DNA of 55,013 bases from Lachnospiraceae bacterium UBA7160. Its GTDB lineage: Bacteria > Bacillota > Clostridia > Lachnospirales > Lachnospiraceae. Below the pieces are notes generated by a model. It was given only the letters and a program-made list of their open reading frames with translations, made no database searches and was not told the DNA's origin. The DNA lies in contig DKWE01000107.1 in the NCBI GenBank assembly GCA_002491565.1, positions 410 to 55,422 of the forward strand. The letters run 5' to 3'. Made by a program: the position numbers and the translations under genes. Positions 32,568 through 41,727 of the stretch are shown here, piece after piece. Each line of letters starts with the position of its first letter. The first letter of the stretch is position 1.

Positions 32568-34757
32568 ATGGGCATTTGTTTTGAAGAAAAAAGAAAAATT
32601 TTTAAGCTGGACACTGATAAAACAACATACCTGATCGGGCTGTCGCCGGAAGGGTATGTGGGGCATATATATTATGGCAGCAGACTGGTACACCCGGCGG
32701 GGAACAGCCTTCTTCGGATGGAAGAGGACCCGCGCACACCGTCGGTAAATGACCGGGAGAAGGGCACCTTTCTGGACAAGTTTCCGATGGAGTACCCGAC
32801 GGGAGGGATCGGGGATTACCGGGAAAGCTGCCTGAATGTGCGCGATGTGCACGGCTGCCCCGGCTGCGAGCTGCGGTATGTATCGCACCGGATCTATAAA
32901 GGAAAAGAAAAGCTGGAGGGGCTGCCGGCTTCTTTTGGCGTGGAGGAGGAAGTGGAAACGCTGGTTATCACCTGTGCGGATGAGGTGCTGGGTCTTACGG
33001 CGGAGCTTTCCTACTCTGCCTTTGCAAAGGAAAATATCATCACCCGCAGCGTCCGCATCACGAACAACGGGCAGCAGCCGTTCGAGCTGGAGAAGGTCTA
33101 CAGCGCGTGCCTGGATATGGACAACCAGGATTTTGAGATGATTTCTCTTCACGGGGCATGGGCGCGGGAGCGTCACATCCAGCAGGGGCAGCTGAAGTAT
33201 GGAAAGCAGCTAGTTTCCTCTCTGCGGGGCGATTCCAGCCATCAGGAGCATCCGTTTTTCGCACTTGTGACACCGGGGACGACGCAGCGGCAGGGCGAGG
33301 TCTACGCGATGAATTTTGTCTACTCCGGGAACTTTATCGCGCAGGCGGAGCGGACACAGTATGATACCGTCCGCATGGTGCTCGGTATCCACCCGGAGAA
33401 CTTTGGCTGGCATCTGGAGCCGGGAGAATCCTTCCAGTCGCCGGAAGCAGTGCTGACATACTCGGATGAAGGTCTGGGGCGGATGACGCGTTCTTATCAC
33501 GATTTTTACCGCAATCACCTGATCCGCAGCAAATACACGCACCAGAAACGCCCGATCCTGATCAATAACTGGGAGGCCACCTATTTTAATTTCGACACGG
33601 AAAAGCTGGTGGAGATCGCGCGGCAGGCGAAGGAATGCGGGATCGAGATGCTTGTAATGGACGACGGCTGGTTCGGAAAGCGCAGCTTTGACGACAGCTC
33701 GTTAGGAGACTGGACGGTGAATGAGGAAAAGCTTCCGGGAGGTCTTTCCTATCTGGCGGATCAGATCAACGCGCTGGGGATGAAGCTTGGCATCTGGTTT
33801 GAGCCGGAGTGCATTTCTCCGGATTCGGATCTGTACCGGGCGCATCCGGACTGGGCGCTTCAGATCCCGGGGCGGGATGCGACGAAGAGCCGGTGTCAGT
33901 ATGTGCTGGATTTTTCCAGAAAGGAAGTGCGCGATTACGCGTATGAGTGCGTGGCGAAGGTATTGCGCGGAGCGAATATTGAATATGTGAAGTGGGATAT
34001 GAACCGCCAGCTCTCGGATATGGGCAGTGCATGCCTTGCCGCAGACCGGATGAAAGAGCTGTTCCACCGCAACGTGCTGGGCGTTTATGAGGTACAGGAG
34101 CGTCTGGTGACGGAGTTCCCGGATCTGCTGCTGGAGAACTGCTCGGGCGGCGGCGCACGGTTCGATCCGGGAATGCTGTACTACAGCCCGCAGATCTGGT
34201 GCTCCGATAACACAGACGCAATTGAGAGACTGATGATCCAGGAGGGGACGGCGCTGATGTACCCGCTATCCGCGATGGGAGCGCATGTGAGCACCTGCCC
34301 GAATCATGCGGTTGGGCGGACGACGCCGTTTGCGACACGCGGACATGTCGCGCTGGCGGGAACCTTTGGCTATGAGCTGGATATCACGAAGCTGGATCCG
34401 CAGGAGAAGGCACAGATTCCGGAGCAGGTGGCGCTGTACCACAAATACAACGATCTTGTGCGTGAGGGGGATTATTACCGCCTTGCATCCTGGAGAGAAA
34501 ATCACCGGTATGACTGCTGGGCAGTTGCCGCGAAGGATCAGTCGGAGATCCTGGTGACGTATGTGCAGGTGCTGGCGGAAACAAAAATGCAGAGCCGCCG
34601 GATTCGTCTGGAAGGGCTGGCAGCGGACGGACTCTATGAGCTGGAAGGGACTGGATGCCGCTGTTACGGAGAGGAACTGATGAAGGCGGGCTTCCTTGCG
34701 CCGGTATTCCATGGAGATTTTGCGAGTGGACTGTATCACTTTGTGAGGGTGGAATAG
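32568..34757 (+). CDS. Alpha-galactosidase, GH36
   Basis: Predicted 729-residue intracellular GH36 enzyme, the normal length of tetrameric bacterial alpha-galactosidases (AgaA/RafA class). The nucleophile is Asp477 in KWDMNR and the acid/base Asp547 in CSDNTDA, positions close to those of characterised family members; MDDGWFG and CSGGGARFD are also present. It hydrolyses terminal alpha-galactose from melibiose, raffinose or galacto-oligosaccharides. GAGGAGGAAG precedes the ATG at 32568; the ATG at 32541 is upstream of that site. Two LacI regulators follow directly and probably control it. Confidence 0.93.
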   Translation: MGICFEEKRKIFKLDTDKTTYLIGLSPEGYVGHIYYGSRLVHPAGNSLLRMEEDPRTPSVNDREKGTFLDKFPMEYPTGGIGDYRESCLNVRDVHGCPGCELRYVSHRIYKGKEKLEGLPASFGVEEEVETLVITCADEVLGLTAELSYSAFAKENIITRSVRITNNGQQPFELEKVYSACLDMDNQDFEMISLHGAWARERHIQQGQLKYGKQLVSSLRGDSSHQEHPFFALVTPGTTQRQGEVYAMNFVYSGNFIAQAERTQYDTVRMVLGIHPENFGWHLEPGESFQSPEAVLTYSDEGLGRMTRSYHDFYRNHLIRSKYTHQKRPILINNWEATYFNFDTEKLVEIARQAKECGIEMLVMDDGWFGKRSFDDSSLGDWTVNEEKLPGGLSYLADQINALGMKLGIWFEPECISPDSDLYRAHPDWALQIPGRDATKSRCQYVLDFSRKEVRDYAYECVAKVLRGANIEYVKWDMNRQLSDMGSACLAADRMKELFHRNVLGVYEVQERLVTEFPDLLLENCSGGGARFDPGMLYYSPQIWCSDNTDAIERLMIQEGTALMYPLSAMGAHVSTCPNHAVGRTTPFATRGHVALAGTFGYELDITKLDPQEKAQIPEQVALYHKYNDLVREGDYYRLASWRENHRYDCWAVAAKDQSEILVTYVQVLAETKMQSRRIRLEGLAADGLYELEGTGCRCYGEELMKAGFLAPVFHGDFASGLYHFVRVE

Positions 34758-34779
34758 AGAAGTGCCGGGACAGGAAAGA

Positions 34780-35778
34780 ATGAAAAAAGTCAGACTGATC
34801 GATATTGCGAATGAGCTGGGGGTGAGCGCGGTTACTGTGCATAACGCGCTCACCGGGAACAAGGGAGTGAGCGCCGCGCTGCGCGAAAAGATTTGCAGTA
34901 CTGCAAAGCAAATGGGCTATGACAGTGCGCAGGCTCAGCAAAGGAAAGAGCCGGAGCAGGTGCGGAAGATCGGGACGCTGATATCAGAGCGGTATCTGGC
35001 GGAATATACGACATATTACTGGAAGATTTATCAGGAGCTGGCGCTGGCAGCAGCCGAATACAAATGCATGACATCTGTGGAGATTCTGAAGTATGAGCAG
35101 GAGGATACCTATGAGTTTCCGCAGATGGCTGTGGAGGGTATGGTGGACGGCATTATCGTGCTTGGCGAAATCAGCCGCCCTTATATGCGGGAACTGAAGA
35201 GCCATCTTCATGTGCCGCTTGTTTTTTTGGATGTTTACGACCGGGATCTGGTGGAGGATGCCGTGATCGCGGACAACTTCTATGGGATGTACCAGATGAC
35301 ACAGTATCTGTTTGACCGTGGGCTGAGGAACTTGTCCTATGTCGGTTCCCTCCATGCGTCTTCGAGTATTATGGATCGCTATTGCGGCTTTACCAGGGCA
35401 CATCTGGAGCGCGGGCTTGCAGTGCGGAAGGAGTGGGTGCTGGAGGACCGTGACGGACGTGGATTCATTCATGTGGAACTTCCAGCTGAACTCCCGGAGG
35501 CATTCGTCTGCAACTGCGACCTGACAGCGGGAGCAGTGATCCGGCAGCTGGAAGAACGTGGACTTCGGGTGCCGGAGGATGTGTCGGTTACAGGCTTTGA
35601 CAATTATGCATATCCGGTCTGCACAGACCAGCGGATCACGACTTATGAGGTCAATACACGCAGGATGGCGCAGCTGGCGCTGGAGAAAATTCTGCGGCGT
35701 CTGGAAGACCCGAACAGGAAACGGAGCCTGGAGATTGTCTCCGGAGTAATTATAGAAAAAAACAGTGTCAGGCAGTGA
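34780..35778 (+). CDS. LacI family transcriptional regulator
   Basis: Predicted 332-residue repressor. The LacI helix-turn-helix is at residues ~3-25 (VRLIDIANELGVSAVTVHNAL), a hinge follows to ~60, then a periplasmic-binding-protein-like sensor domain with the conserved VTGFDNY near 270. It starts 22 bp after the alpha-galactosidase stop and so is probably cotranscribed. An upstream in-frame GTG (34762) is possible, but GGACAGGAAAG fits the ATG at 34780. The ligand is likely a sugar related to alpha-galactosides (inference). Confidence 0.9.
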   Translation: MKKVRLIDIANELGVSAVTVHNALTGNKGVSAALREKICSTAKQMGYDSAQAQQRKEPEQVRKIGTLISERYLAEYTTYYWKIYQELALAAAEYKCMTSVEILKYEQEDTYEFPQMAVEGMVDGIIVLGEISRPYMRELKSHLHVPLVFLDVYDRDLVEDAVIADNFYGMYQMTQYLFDRGLRNLSYVGSLHASSSIMDRYCGFTRAHLERGLAVRKEWVLEDRDGRGFIHVELPAELPEAFVCNCDLTAGAVIRQLEERGLRVPEDVSVTGFDNYAYPVCTDQRITTYEVNTRRMAQLALEKILRRLEDPNRKRSLEIVSGVIIEKNSVRQ

Positions 35779-35923
35779 TGGAAAAAGCGATGTTTGAATG
35801 AGGCGATGCGGTGGCAGCGCCTGGTAAAGTGGGCGCAGGTCGATGTACGATCATGCAAGAAGGTTTGGCTGAATAGGAATGTGTTAGTACACCAGATGAA
35901 ATGTGCGCGACAGGGGGACAGGT

Positions 35924-36952
35924 ATGGCAAAGGTAACGATACAGAGTATGGCAAGAGACCTGGGGCTGTCGAGAAATACGGTGTCGATGGCGCTGAAGGG
36001 AAATTCGCTCGTGACGAAGCAGACGCGGGATACCGTTCTGCGTTATGCGGTGAAGGTTGGCTATCTGGCTCGTCTTCCGGAAGCGTTGGAATCGGAAAAA
36101 GCGAGGCTGGAGACAGAAAAAGAGCATCGTATTATCATTATAAGGAAGACGGATGAGGCGTTTTACTGGGACCGCGTGCTGAACGGGATTACGGAGGAAG
36201 CGAGCCGCTATAACTGCCGGACGCAGGTGGCGGTCGTGACGGAGGAGGAGGAGAAGGCTGGAATTTACCCGCCGGGCCTGGATGAAAAGATTGAAGCTGT
36301 GATTTTTTTAAAGCTGCCGGGGCGGGAGTATGTCAGCAGGATTAAGAAGAGCGGATATCGTATTTTTATGCTGGATGATTTCTGTGAGAATGGGCCGGAG
36401 CCGCTGGGGGATGTGGTGCGGGTCAATGGCAGGAGCGGCGTGTATGCGCTGACCATGCACTTGATTTCACGCGGCATGCGGCGGATTGGCTTTTTGAACG
36501 AAAACAGCCACATTTATGAGACGATGTATGACCGCTATGCCGGGTATCTGGACGCAATGGCGGAGGCCGGGCTGCCGCCGGAGACGGAGCTGATGGTGCC
36601 GGACGGGCAGAGCGACTATTTCTATACAAACGAGACATTCGACGCATTGGTGGCTGGATGCCGCAATCTGCCTGAGGCGGTAGTCTGTGGAAACGACGCA
36701 ATTGCGCTGATGCTGACGCATGCGCTGCGCAGGCGGGGACTCCGCGTGCCGGAGGATATAGCGGTGACGGGATTCGATAATGATGAGACGGGGAAAATTG
36801 ACCCGTTCTTTACGACGGTACAGACGGATGTGAAGTGGCTGGGAAGGCGTGTGGTACAGAGCTTTCTCTGGAGGCTGAAGTATCCGGATGCGCCGTATGA
36901 GAAGGTGCTGGTGCATGGGGTGCCGGTGTATCGGGCATCGTCGATGCGGTGA
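35924..36952 (+). CDS. LacI family transcriptional regulator
   Basis: Predicted 342-residue repressor. The N-terminal helix-turn-helix VTIQSMARDLGLSRNTVSMAL (4-24) is followed by a sensor domain with VTGFDND near 285. It is only distantly similar to its neighbour at 34780, so this is not a recent tandem duplication. GGGGGACAGGT precedes the ATG at 35924. Its target is not visible; with the regulator at 34780 it may provide dual control of the alpha-galactosidase or act elsewhere. Confidence 0.88.
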   Translation: MAKVTIQSMARDLGLSRNTVSMALKGNSLVTKQTRDTVLRYAVKVGYLARLPEALESEKARLETEKEHRIIIIRKTDEAFYWDRVLNGITEEASRYNCRTQVAVVTEEEEKAGIYPPGLDEKIEAVIFLKLPGREYVSRIKKSGYRIFMLDDFCENGPEPLGDVVRVNGRSGVYALTMHLISRGMRRIGFLNENSHIYETMYDRYAGYLDAMAEAGLPPETELMVPDGQSDYFYTNETFDALVAGCRNLPEAVVCGNDAIALMLTHALRRRGLRVPEDIAVTGFDNDETGKIDPFFTTVQTDVKWLGRRVVQSFLWRLKYPDAPYEKVLVHGVPVYRASSMR

Positions 36953-37037
36953 GGTGTCGCAACCCGGCTGAGAAAGTATGCCGGGATGTTTGCAAGCTCT
37001 TATCGCTCGTCTGCAAGTTCCAACGGGTTCCATACGA

Positions 37038-37139
37038 AAGAGGGTGTTGCAAAATACGCCGAGGCTGCAGACTCTGGTAGTGAACCGAGTAGTTATATAC
37101 CAGAGAATGTAGATTTCGGCAGTTTTGCAACACCCTCTT
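37038..37139. repeat. 102-bp element with perfect 17-bp inverted ends (element B)
   Basis: AAGAGGGTGTTGCAAAA (37038-37054) is the exact complement of TTTTGCAACACCCTCTT (37123-37139). The 68-bp interior has no coding capacity. This is the form of a miniature inverted-repeat element or a large RNA hairpin. A decayed relative lies at 2746-2844. Confidence 0.8.
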
Positions 37140-37244
37140 ACAATGTCATGCTGCCAGGGTGCTGTGTGCCGACGGCACACGTTTAGCACCGACCGAAACG
37201 AAGTGCAGATGTGGAAGCACAAAGTGCGAAACGATCCGCCTGGT

Positions 37245-38099
37245 CTACTTTCCCTGCGCCTTCAGCTCCTTCAGGCGCGCGACCATGAGGTTGATATTGG
37301 CGCTCTCGTAGATATTCATGACGTTGACGTCAAAGTCATCCGGGTCAACGGTTCCCTCGTACCAGGACAAGGAATTGAAATAGTCCTGCACGTCTTTGAG
37401 GACGAACTTGCGGTGGTGGCGGGCGTAGATCTCATTGATTGCCATCTGGATCTCATCTGAGCTGAGCCCGTCCAGGTCACTTGTGACCAGGTATTCTGAA
37501 GAACTCTGCGGAAGGATGTACTCGGACATCTCCTCGTCAGAGATGCCAAGGATGTCTTCGCTGCTGGAGATGCCAAGGTCGGAGTCTTCTACCAGATACT
37601 CTTCTTTGATCTGCGTGTGCTCTGTGATCCACTCAACATCCGCGCTCAGGGAGTTGAAATCATCCGCAACCTCCACATTCTCCGCGTAAGCCTGATAGTC
37701 GGTCGGATATTCAAGAAAATAGTATCCGTCCTCCGTTTGCCCAAGCAGATGATAAGCGGGCAGATAGGTGAAGTCATAGTCCTCACTGAAGCTGATGGTG
37801 AACAGATGTCCGCCGTTCGGGTAGCCAAGCTCCTCCGTCCAGAGCTCGCGGGACTGTGTGTGATAGAAGCTCGCGTGATCCGTGGAGGTGATGACCTGGC
37901 ATTTTTTTGCCCAGGAGGCCGGGAGCACGGTCTGTACTTCTGTGAAATCGATCACGATGTCGTTATTCTCATCCCGGTATGTAGAACACTCCCACAGGTC
38001 GTCCGAAATTTCTGCGTTTGCTGTCATTGAAAAGCTGCCGATCATACATGCGGCGCAGGCAGCCAGCGCCAGGTGACGTTTCCAGGTCTGTTTTCTCAT
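37245..38099 (-). CDS. Secreted YARHG-domain protein
   Basis: Predicted 284-residue exported protein. A signal peptide covers residues 1-29 (MRKQTWKRH, hydrophobic core, ANA before EISDD). The middle region (~30-200) is unassigned and rich in Asp/Glu/Tyr. The C-terminal YARHG domain (~215-280) shows INEIYARHHRKFVLKDVQDYF and SWYEG. YARHG domains occur in extracellular proteins of Firmicutes and their function is not established. CGGAGG precedes the ATG on the minus strand. Monocistronic, convergent with the LacI gene at 35924. Confidence 0.82.
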   Translation of the reverse strand: MRKQTWKRHLALAACAACMIGSFSMTANAEISDDLWECSTYRDENNDIVIDFTEVQTVLPASWAKKCQVITSTDHASFYHTQSRELWTEELGYPNGGHLFTISFSEDYDFTYLPAYHLLGQTEDGYYFLEYPTDYQAYAENVEVADDFNSLSADVEWITEHTQIKEEYLVEDSDLGISSSEDILGISDEEMSEYILPQSSSEYLVTSDLDGLSSDEIQMAINEIYARHHRKFVLKDVQDYFNSLSWYEGTVDPDDFDVNVMNIYESANINLMVARLKELKAQGK

Positions 38100-38564
38100 C
38101 TGATAAATCCTCCGATCTCAGTATTATTGTAAAAGTATGCCGAAGTATGAATTATGAGGATGGGGAAGCAATAGCTTCCACACAAGCGGCATTCACATAA
38201 TGGCGCGCTGTCTGCCAGACAGATGCGCTTAGATTGAGAAAATTATAGCACAGCTTTTTCCTAAAAAAATGAATGTATTCTTAAAAGACAAGGAAGAATT
38301 TTGCGTTGAAGTTTTTAATTTGTATCGTTACTATAAATATGTACAGCTTCTTTCTTCCAGCAATTTGAAATTACAGCATCTGGAAGCGAGGGAGGAGTCA
38401 GGAATACGAAGGCATTTTGTATATAATTTCTCTGCTTTACGCTGTATGATAGACTGCATGCCTGAAAGAACGGTATTCGACATATCCCACGCGGGAATCA
38501 AACTGGAGCAAGTATCTAATATAACCTTTATTTACAACGTACCAATCCATAAAACCCCCGTAAA
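38100..38564. other. Gene-free interval, AT-rich
   Basis: This stretch is more AT-rich than its neighbours. A 99-codon open frame (38269-38568, +) has no ribosome site and a mixed composition with no recognisable family, so it is not accepted as a gene. No other feature was recognised. Confidence 0.5.
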
Positions 38565-38593
38565 GTAAAAAAGGTGGGTGACTTGCCACCCAC
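38565..38593 (-). terminator. Terminator for the minus-strand GH3 region
   Basis: GTGGGT (38574-38579) pairs with ACCCAC (38588-38593); on the minus strand the stem is followed by CTTTTTTAC, a classical U-run. It closes the minus-strand unit that contains the permuted GH3 gene, the small remnant frame and the 36-bp hairpin array. Confidence 0.75.
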
Positions 38594-38596
38594 TGC

Positions 38597-38703
38597 TGTT
38601 AATTGATTGTTTTAGTTGGACAATCTAACCACTTTTAAACGATCGTTTTAGTTGGACGATCTAACCGCTTTTAAACGATTGTTTTAACTGGACAATCTAA
38701 CCG
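38597..38703 (-). repeat. Tandem array of three 36-bp hairpin units
   Basis: Hairpins GATTGT/ACAATC (38605-38625), GATCGT/ACGATC (38641-38661) and GATTGT/ACAATC (38677-38697) lie at an exact 36-bp period with 9-nt loops. The middle copy differs by T to C on one arm and A to G on the other, so pairing is preserved. On the minus strand the first unit (38677 side) includes the last codons and stop of the small frame at 38684-38833. Confidence 0.85.
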
Positions 38704-38833
38704 CTACACAGATATTTCTATCTGTATCTTTTGTATATGCGATTTCATTGAAAAAATCAATATCGTTCAAAATTTTTTCTATTTCTTGATAGGTGAAGCT
38801 GCTGTTCGCGGAGCACGAGAGGAAATTACTACT
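38684..38833 (-). pseudogene. Remnant 3' end of a lost gene
   Basis: A 49-codon frame without a start codon (preceded in frame by TGA) reads SFTYQEIEKILNDIDFF, continuing NEIAYTKDTDRNICVAVRLSS. The composition looks like genuine coding sequence and is more AT-rich than the GH3 gene upstream. It is not recognised as any family. Its last codons lie inside the first unit of the 36-bp hairpin array. It is probably the tail of a deleted gene. Confidence 0.4.
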
Positions 38834-38880
38834 TCACAATCGTGCTCCAGCGTATTCTTTTGTTTCAGCTTTAGGCAGAA

Positions 38881-41436
38881 TTATGCAAGCTTCAGGATCA
38901 TCCCAAGTACACGCTTCGCACAGAGCTGAAGTTCCGCCTTTGTGAGTGTGTATGGGTGGCTGCCGTCTGCAAGGGCATTCAGGATGTCCTGCTTGTCGGA
39001 CGGGATGCCCGGCATGGTGATGTCGTTTCCGGACTTGACATTGCCGGCTGCAGATGCACACGGCCATTTCTCGCCGCGCGGTCCCATGCCGCCGGTGACG
39101 AGCCAGTCGGTCATGACGGCGCCCTCAAAGCCCCACTCATCGCGCAGGGTGCGGGTCTGGATATCCTTGCTGTTGCAGGCGTGCTCGCCGTTGATGAGGT
39201 TGTAGGAGCTCATCACAAAATGTGGCTGTGACCGTTTGACGCAGATCTCAAAGCCCTTCAGATAAATCTCACGCAGCGCACGTTCCCCCACGACGCTGTT
39301 CGAGAAATAGCGGTTTGTCTCCTGGTTGTTCAGCGCGTAGTGCTTGATCGTGGTCGCGCAGCCCTCGTGCTTCTGCACGCCGTCGGTCACATCTGCCGCA
39401 ATGTTGCCGCTCAGTAACGGATCCTCGGAGTAATACTCAAAGTTCCGACCGCAAAGCGGGGAGCGGTAGATATTCATCGCGGGAGCCAGCCACAGGTGCG
39501 TGCCGAAGAGCTCCATCTCCTCGCCGACCAGGTCTCCGCACCCGGCAACGAGTGCGTCATTCCAGGACTGTGCGAGGTTTGTACCGATCGGGATTGCGGT
39601 GCAGTACTGGTACAGCGTCTCAGCAGCCAGTTCTTCTTCGCTTGGCTTCGGAGCCATGGCTGCCATCGCCTGCTTTTCCTCCGGTGTCAGCACCATGGTG
39701 AAGTCGCCGCCGAAATTCGAGGTCGTTCCCTTTGCCGCTCCGCCTACAAGCTTGTAGGTCGGGCACAGGCGCAGGCCGGCAGGACCGTCCGCCATGACAA
39801 GCACCGGGGTGCCAAGTGACTTAAGCTGCTGCGTCGTCTCGCCCGCCGCACCGGCTACGGTAGCGGAGGCATTTCCGATAACCTCCATCATATCGTCCGC
39901 CTCTTTGTATGCGCCGATGCACAGATACGCGAGCTGATCATCGGTCAGGCCTGCCACAAATTCATCGAGTGACTTCACACCACTCTTTACTTCCTCCCAG
40001 GTGCAGACCGGACCTGCTGGAATCTCTGCCGGAACGTCCTGGTAAACGATTTCTCTGGTATGGAAATTCGCTGCCGAAAGCTGGATGGCAGATGCGTCTG
40101 CGGCAGCTTTTTCCACTGTTTCTGTGTCATAGGTGATGCCGACTGCCTCCGGCTTCAGATCTTCAAAGCTGCAGCCCGGGCAGATATTTTTATCTTTTTC
40201 AGTCACTGCTTCCCCATTCAGGATGACAGCGCCCGCAATGTGCGTATTCCGGGAGCTGCTGCCCACACGGATGTAATAGGCGCCTGGTTCCAGTACATAG
40301 GAGGCGCGTGCGGCGTCGTAGGAAGCCATGGATGCTGTCTCAAAGGAAACCGTTACCTCACAGCACTCGCCCGGCTGGAGTTCCTTCGTCTTCGCATATC
40401 CTGCCAGCTCCTGATACGGTTTGTCCAGCTTGCCTGCCGGAGCGGAGTAGTAGACCTGCACCACTTCCTTGCCGACTGCTGCGCCGGTGTTTGTGACCTC
40501 TGCCGTCACGGTTACTTTTTCTGCGTCTGCGGTCAGCTGTTTTGGTGTGACAGTAAAGGTGGTGTAGCCGATGCCGTAGCCGAACGGGAAGGTCGGTGTG
40601 AGGCCAAGGGTGTCGAAGTAGCGGTAGCCTACATAGATGCCTTCCTTATAATAGGTGTCATTCGGATCTCCGAAGCCCTCCGTCGATGCGTAGTCCGCGA
40701 TGGGAGCCCAGGTCATCGTCAGCTTGCCGGACGGATATGCTTTGCCGAGCAGGACGTCCGCGAGCGCATCTCCGGTCGCAGAGCCGAGCTGGCCAAGCAG
40801 CAGGATGGTGCCAACTTCCTCTACCGGCTTCAGATCGACCATGCCGCCTACGTTCAGGATCAGGGCAAAGTTAGTATATTTCTTATTCAATGCGAGGATA
40901 TCGCGGATCTCTGTCTCGGTCAGGTTGATATCGCCTGCTTCCGGCTTACGGTCTGCACCTTCACCGGAGTTCCGGGAGAGGACGTAGAGCGCGGTGTCGC
41001 CTTCACCGTCAAGCGACAGTTCATAGTCCGGCTCCGGGCAGGAACGGCCCATCGAGAAGAAGATGAGCTCCTTACCGGACACACCGGCAGCGTCTGCTTC
41101 CCTGCGGACGCCCTGGTAAAAACGCAGCTTTGCGTCTGCACACACCTGGTCGTAAGAATCGAGCCATGACTTTGTCGTGATCTCGAATCCGGCATTTTCA
41201 AGTCCTTCTTCTACACTGACAAATTTGCGCACGTTGACATCGCCGGAGCCGGTGCCGCCCTTGATGGTGTTGCGCGCGCCGCTTCCGTACAGAGCCAGCT
41301 TGCCGGGCGCAGAAAGCGGGAGTGTCCCGTCATTTTTTAAGAGTACCATGCACTCCGGCGCTGCCTTGCGGACAGCGGCGATGTGTTCACGTTCAAAAGC
41401 CTGTGGTTCCGGTGATTGGATTCTGATTGGATGCAT
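38881..41436 (-). CDS. GH3 beta-glucosidase with reversed (permuted) domain order
   Basis: Predicted 851-residue GH3 enzyme whose domains run in the opposite order to normal. The C-terminal-type alpha/beta domain comes first (CMVLLKNDGTLPL near residue 30; YPSGKLTMTW near 235), then a fibronectin-like domain (~300-400). The catalytic TIM barrel comes last (~470-850), with DGPAGLR, KHYALNNQE and the nucleophile Asp777 in AVMTDW. This arrangement is known from ruminal clostridial beta-glucosidases. No signal peptide, so cytoplasmic. AAAAGGAGG lies before the ATG at 41436. The specificity is probably a beta-glucoside or xyloside. Confidence 0.9.
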   Translation of the reverse strand: MHPIRIQSPEPQAFEREHIAAVRKAAPECMVLLKNDGTLPLSAPGKLALYGSGARNTIKGGTGSGDVNVRKFVSVEEGLENAGFEITTKSWLDSYDQVCADAKLRFYQGVRREADAAGVSGKELIFFSMGRSCPEPDYELSLDGEGDTALYVLSRNSGEGADRKPEAGDINLTETEIRDILALNKKYTNFALILNVGGMVDLKPVEEVGTILLLGQLGSATGDALADVLLGKAYPSGKLTMTWAPIADYASTEGFGDPNDTYYKEGIYVGYRYFDTLGLTPTFPFGYGIGYTTFTVTPKQLTADAEKVTVTAEVTNTGAAVGKEVVQVYYSAPAGKLDKPYQELAGYAKTKELQPGECCEVTVSFETASMASYDAARASYVLEPGAYYIRVGSSSRNTHIAGAVILNGEAVTEKDKNICPGCSFEDLKPEAVGITYDTETVEKAAADASAIQLSAANFHTREIVYQDVPAEIPAGPVCTWEEVKSGVKSLDEFVAGLTDDQLAYLCIGAYKEADDMMEVIGNASATVAGAAGETTQQLKSLGTPVLVMADGPAGLRLCPTYKLVGGAAKGTTSNFGGDFTMVLTPEEKQAMAAMAPKPSEEELAAETLYQYCTAIPIGTNLAQSWNDALVAGCGDLVGEEMELFGTHLWLAPAMNIYRSPLCGRNFEYYSEDPLLSGNIAADVTDGVQKHEGCATTIKHYALNNQETNRYFSNSVVGERALREIYLKGFEICVKRSQPHFVMSSYNLINGEHACNSKDIQTRTLRDEWGFEGAVMTDWLVTGGMGPRGEKWPCASAAGNVKSGNDITMPGIPSDKQDILNALADGSHPYTLTKAELQLCAKRVLGMILKLA

Positions 41437-41468
41437 ATTGTGAAAATCCTCCTTTTGTTAAGATAACT

Positions 41469-41495
41469 CAGACGTGTATTTGTGCAGTACGTCTG
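41469..41495 (-). promoter_or_regulatory. Inverted repeat in the leader of the permuted GH3 gene
   Basis: CAGACGT (41469-41475) and ACGTCTG (41489-41495) form a perfect inverted repeat 33 bp upstream of the GH3 start. It could be an operator or a leader hairpin; which one is not decided by the sequence. Confidence 0.4.
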
Positions 41496-41727
41496 TTGCT
41501 CGCTCCTTTATTTATACCATTTATCCGGCAAATTTACCAGTAGAAAATGCAAAAAAAGGGTTTGTGGGGCAAAAGGGCGATGTGAAAGATAATTGCAGTA
41601 CGGAAGGTCCTATGTTATACTTTTTTGTAAGCGGTTTTTCTCGCTTTTGCAGTACAGGAGAAAATGGATCAGGTATAGCATGAGCAGAGAAAAGCAGCCT
41701 GGTGTTGCCTGAAATGGAGGAGAGAAG

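Noticed and set aside
38269..38568. 99-codon forward frame
   Set aside because: No ribosome site, no recognisable family, and it runs up to a terminator of the opposite strand.
38597..38703. 36-bp repeats as a CRISPR array
   Set aside because: The repeat length fits, but the units are directly adjacent with no spacers, only three copies exist and no cas genes are near.
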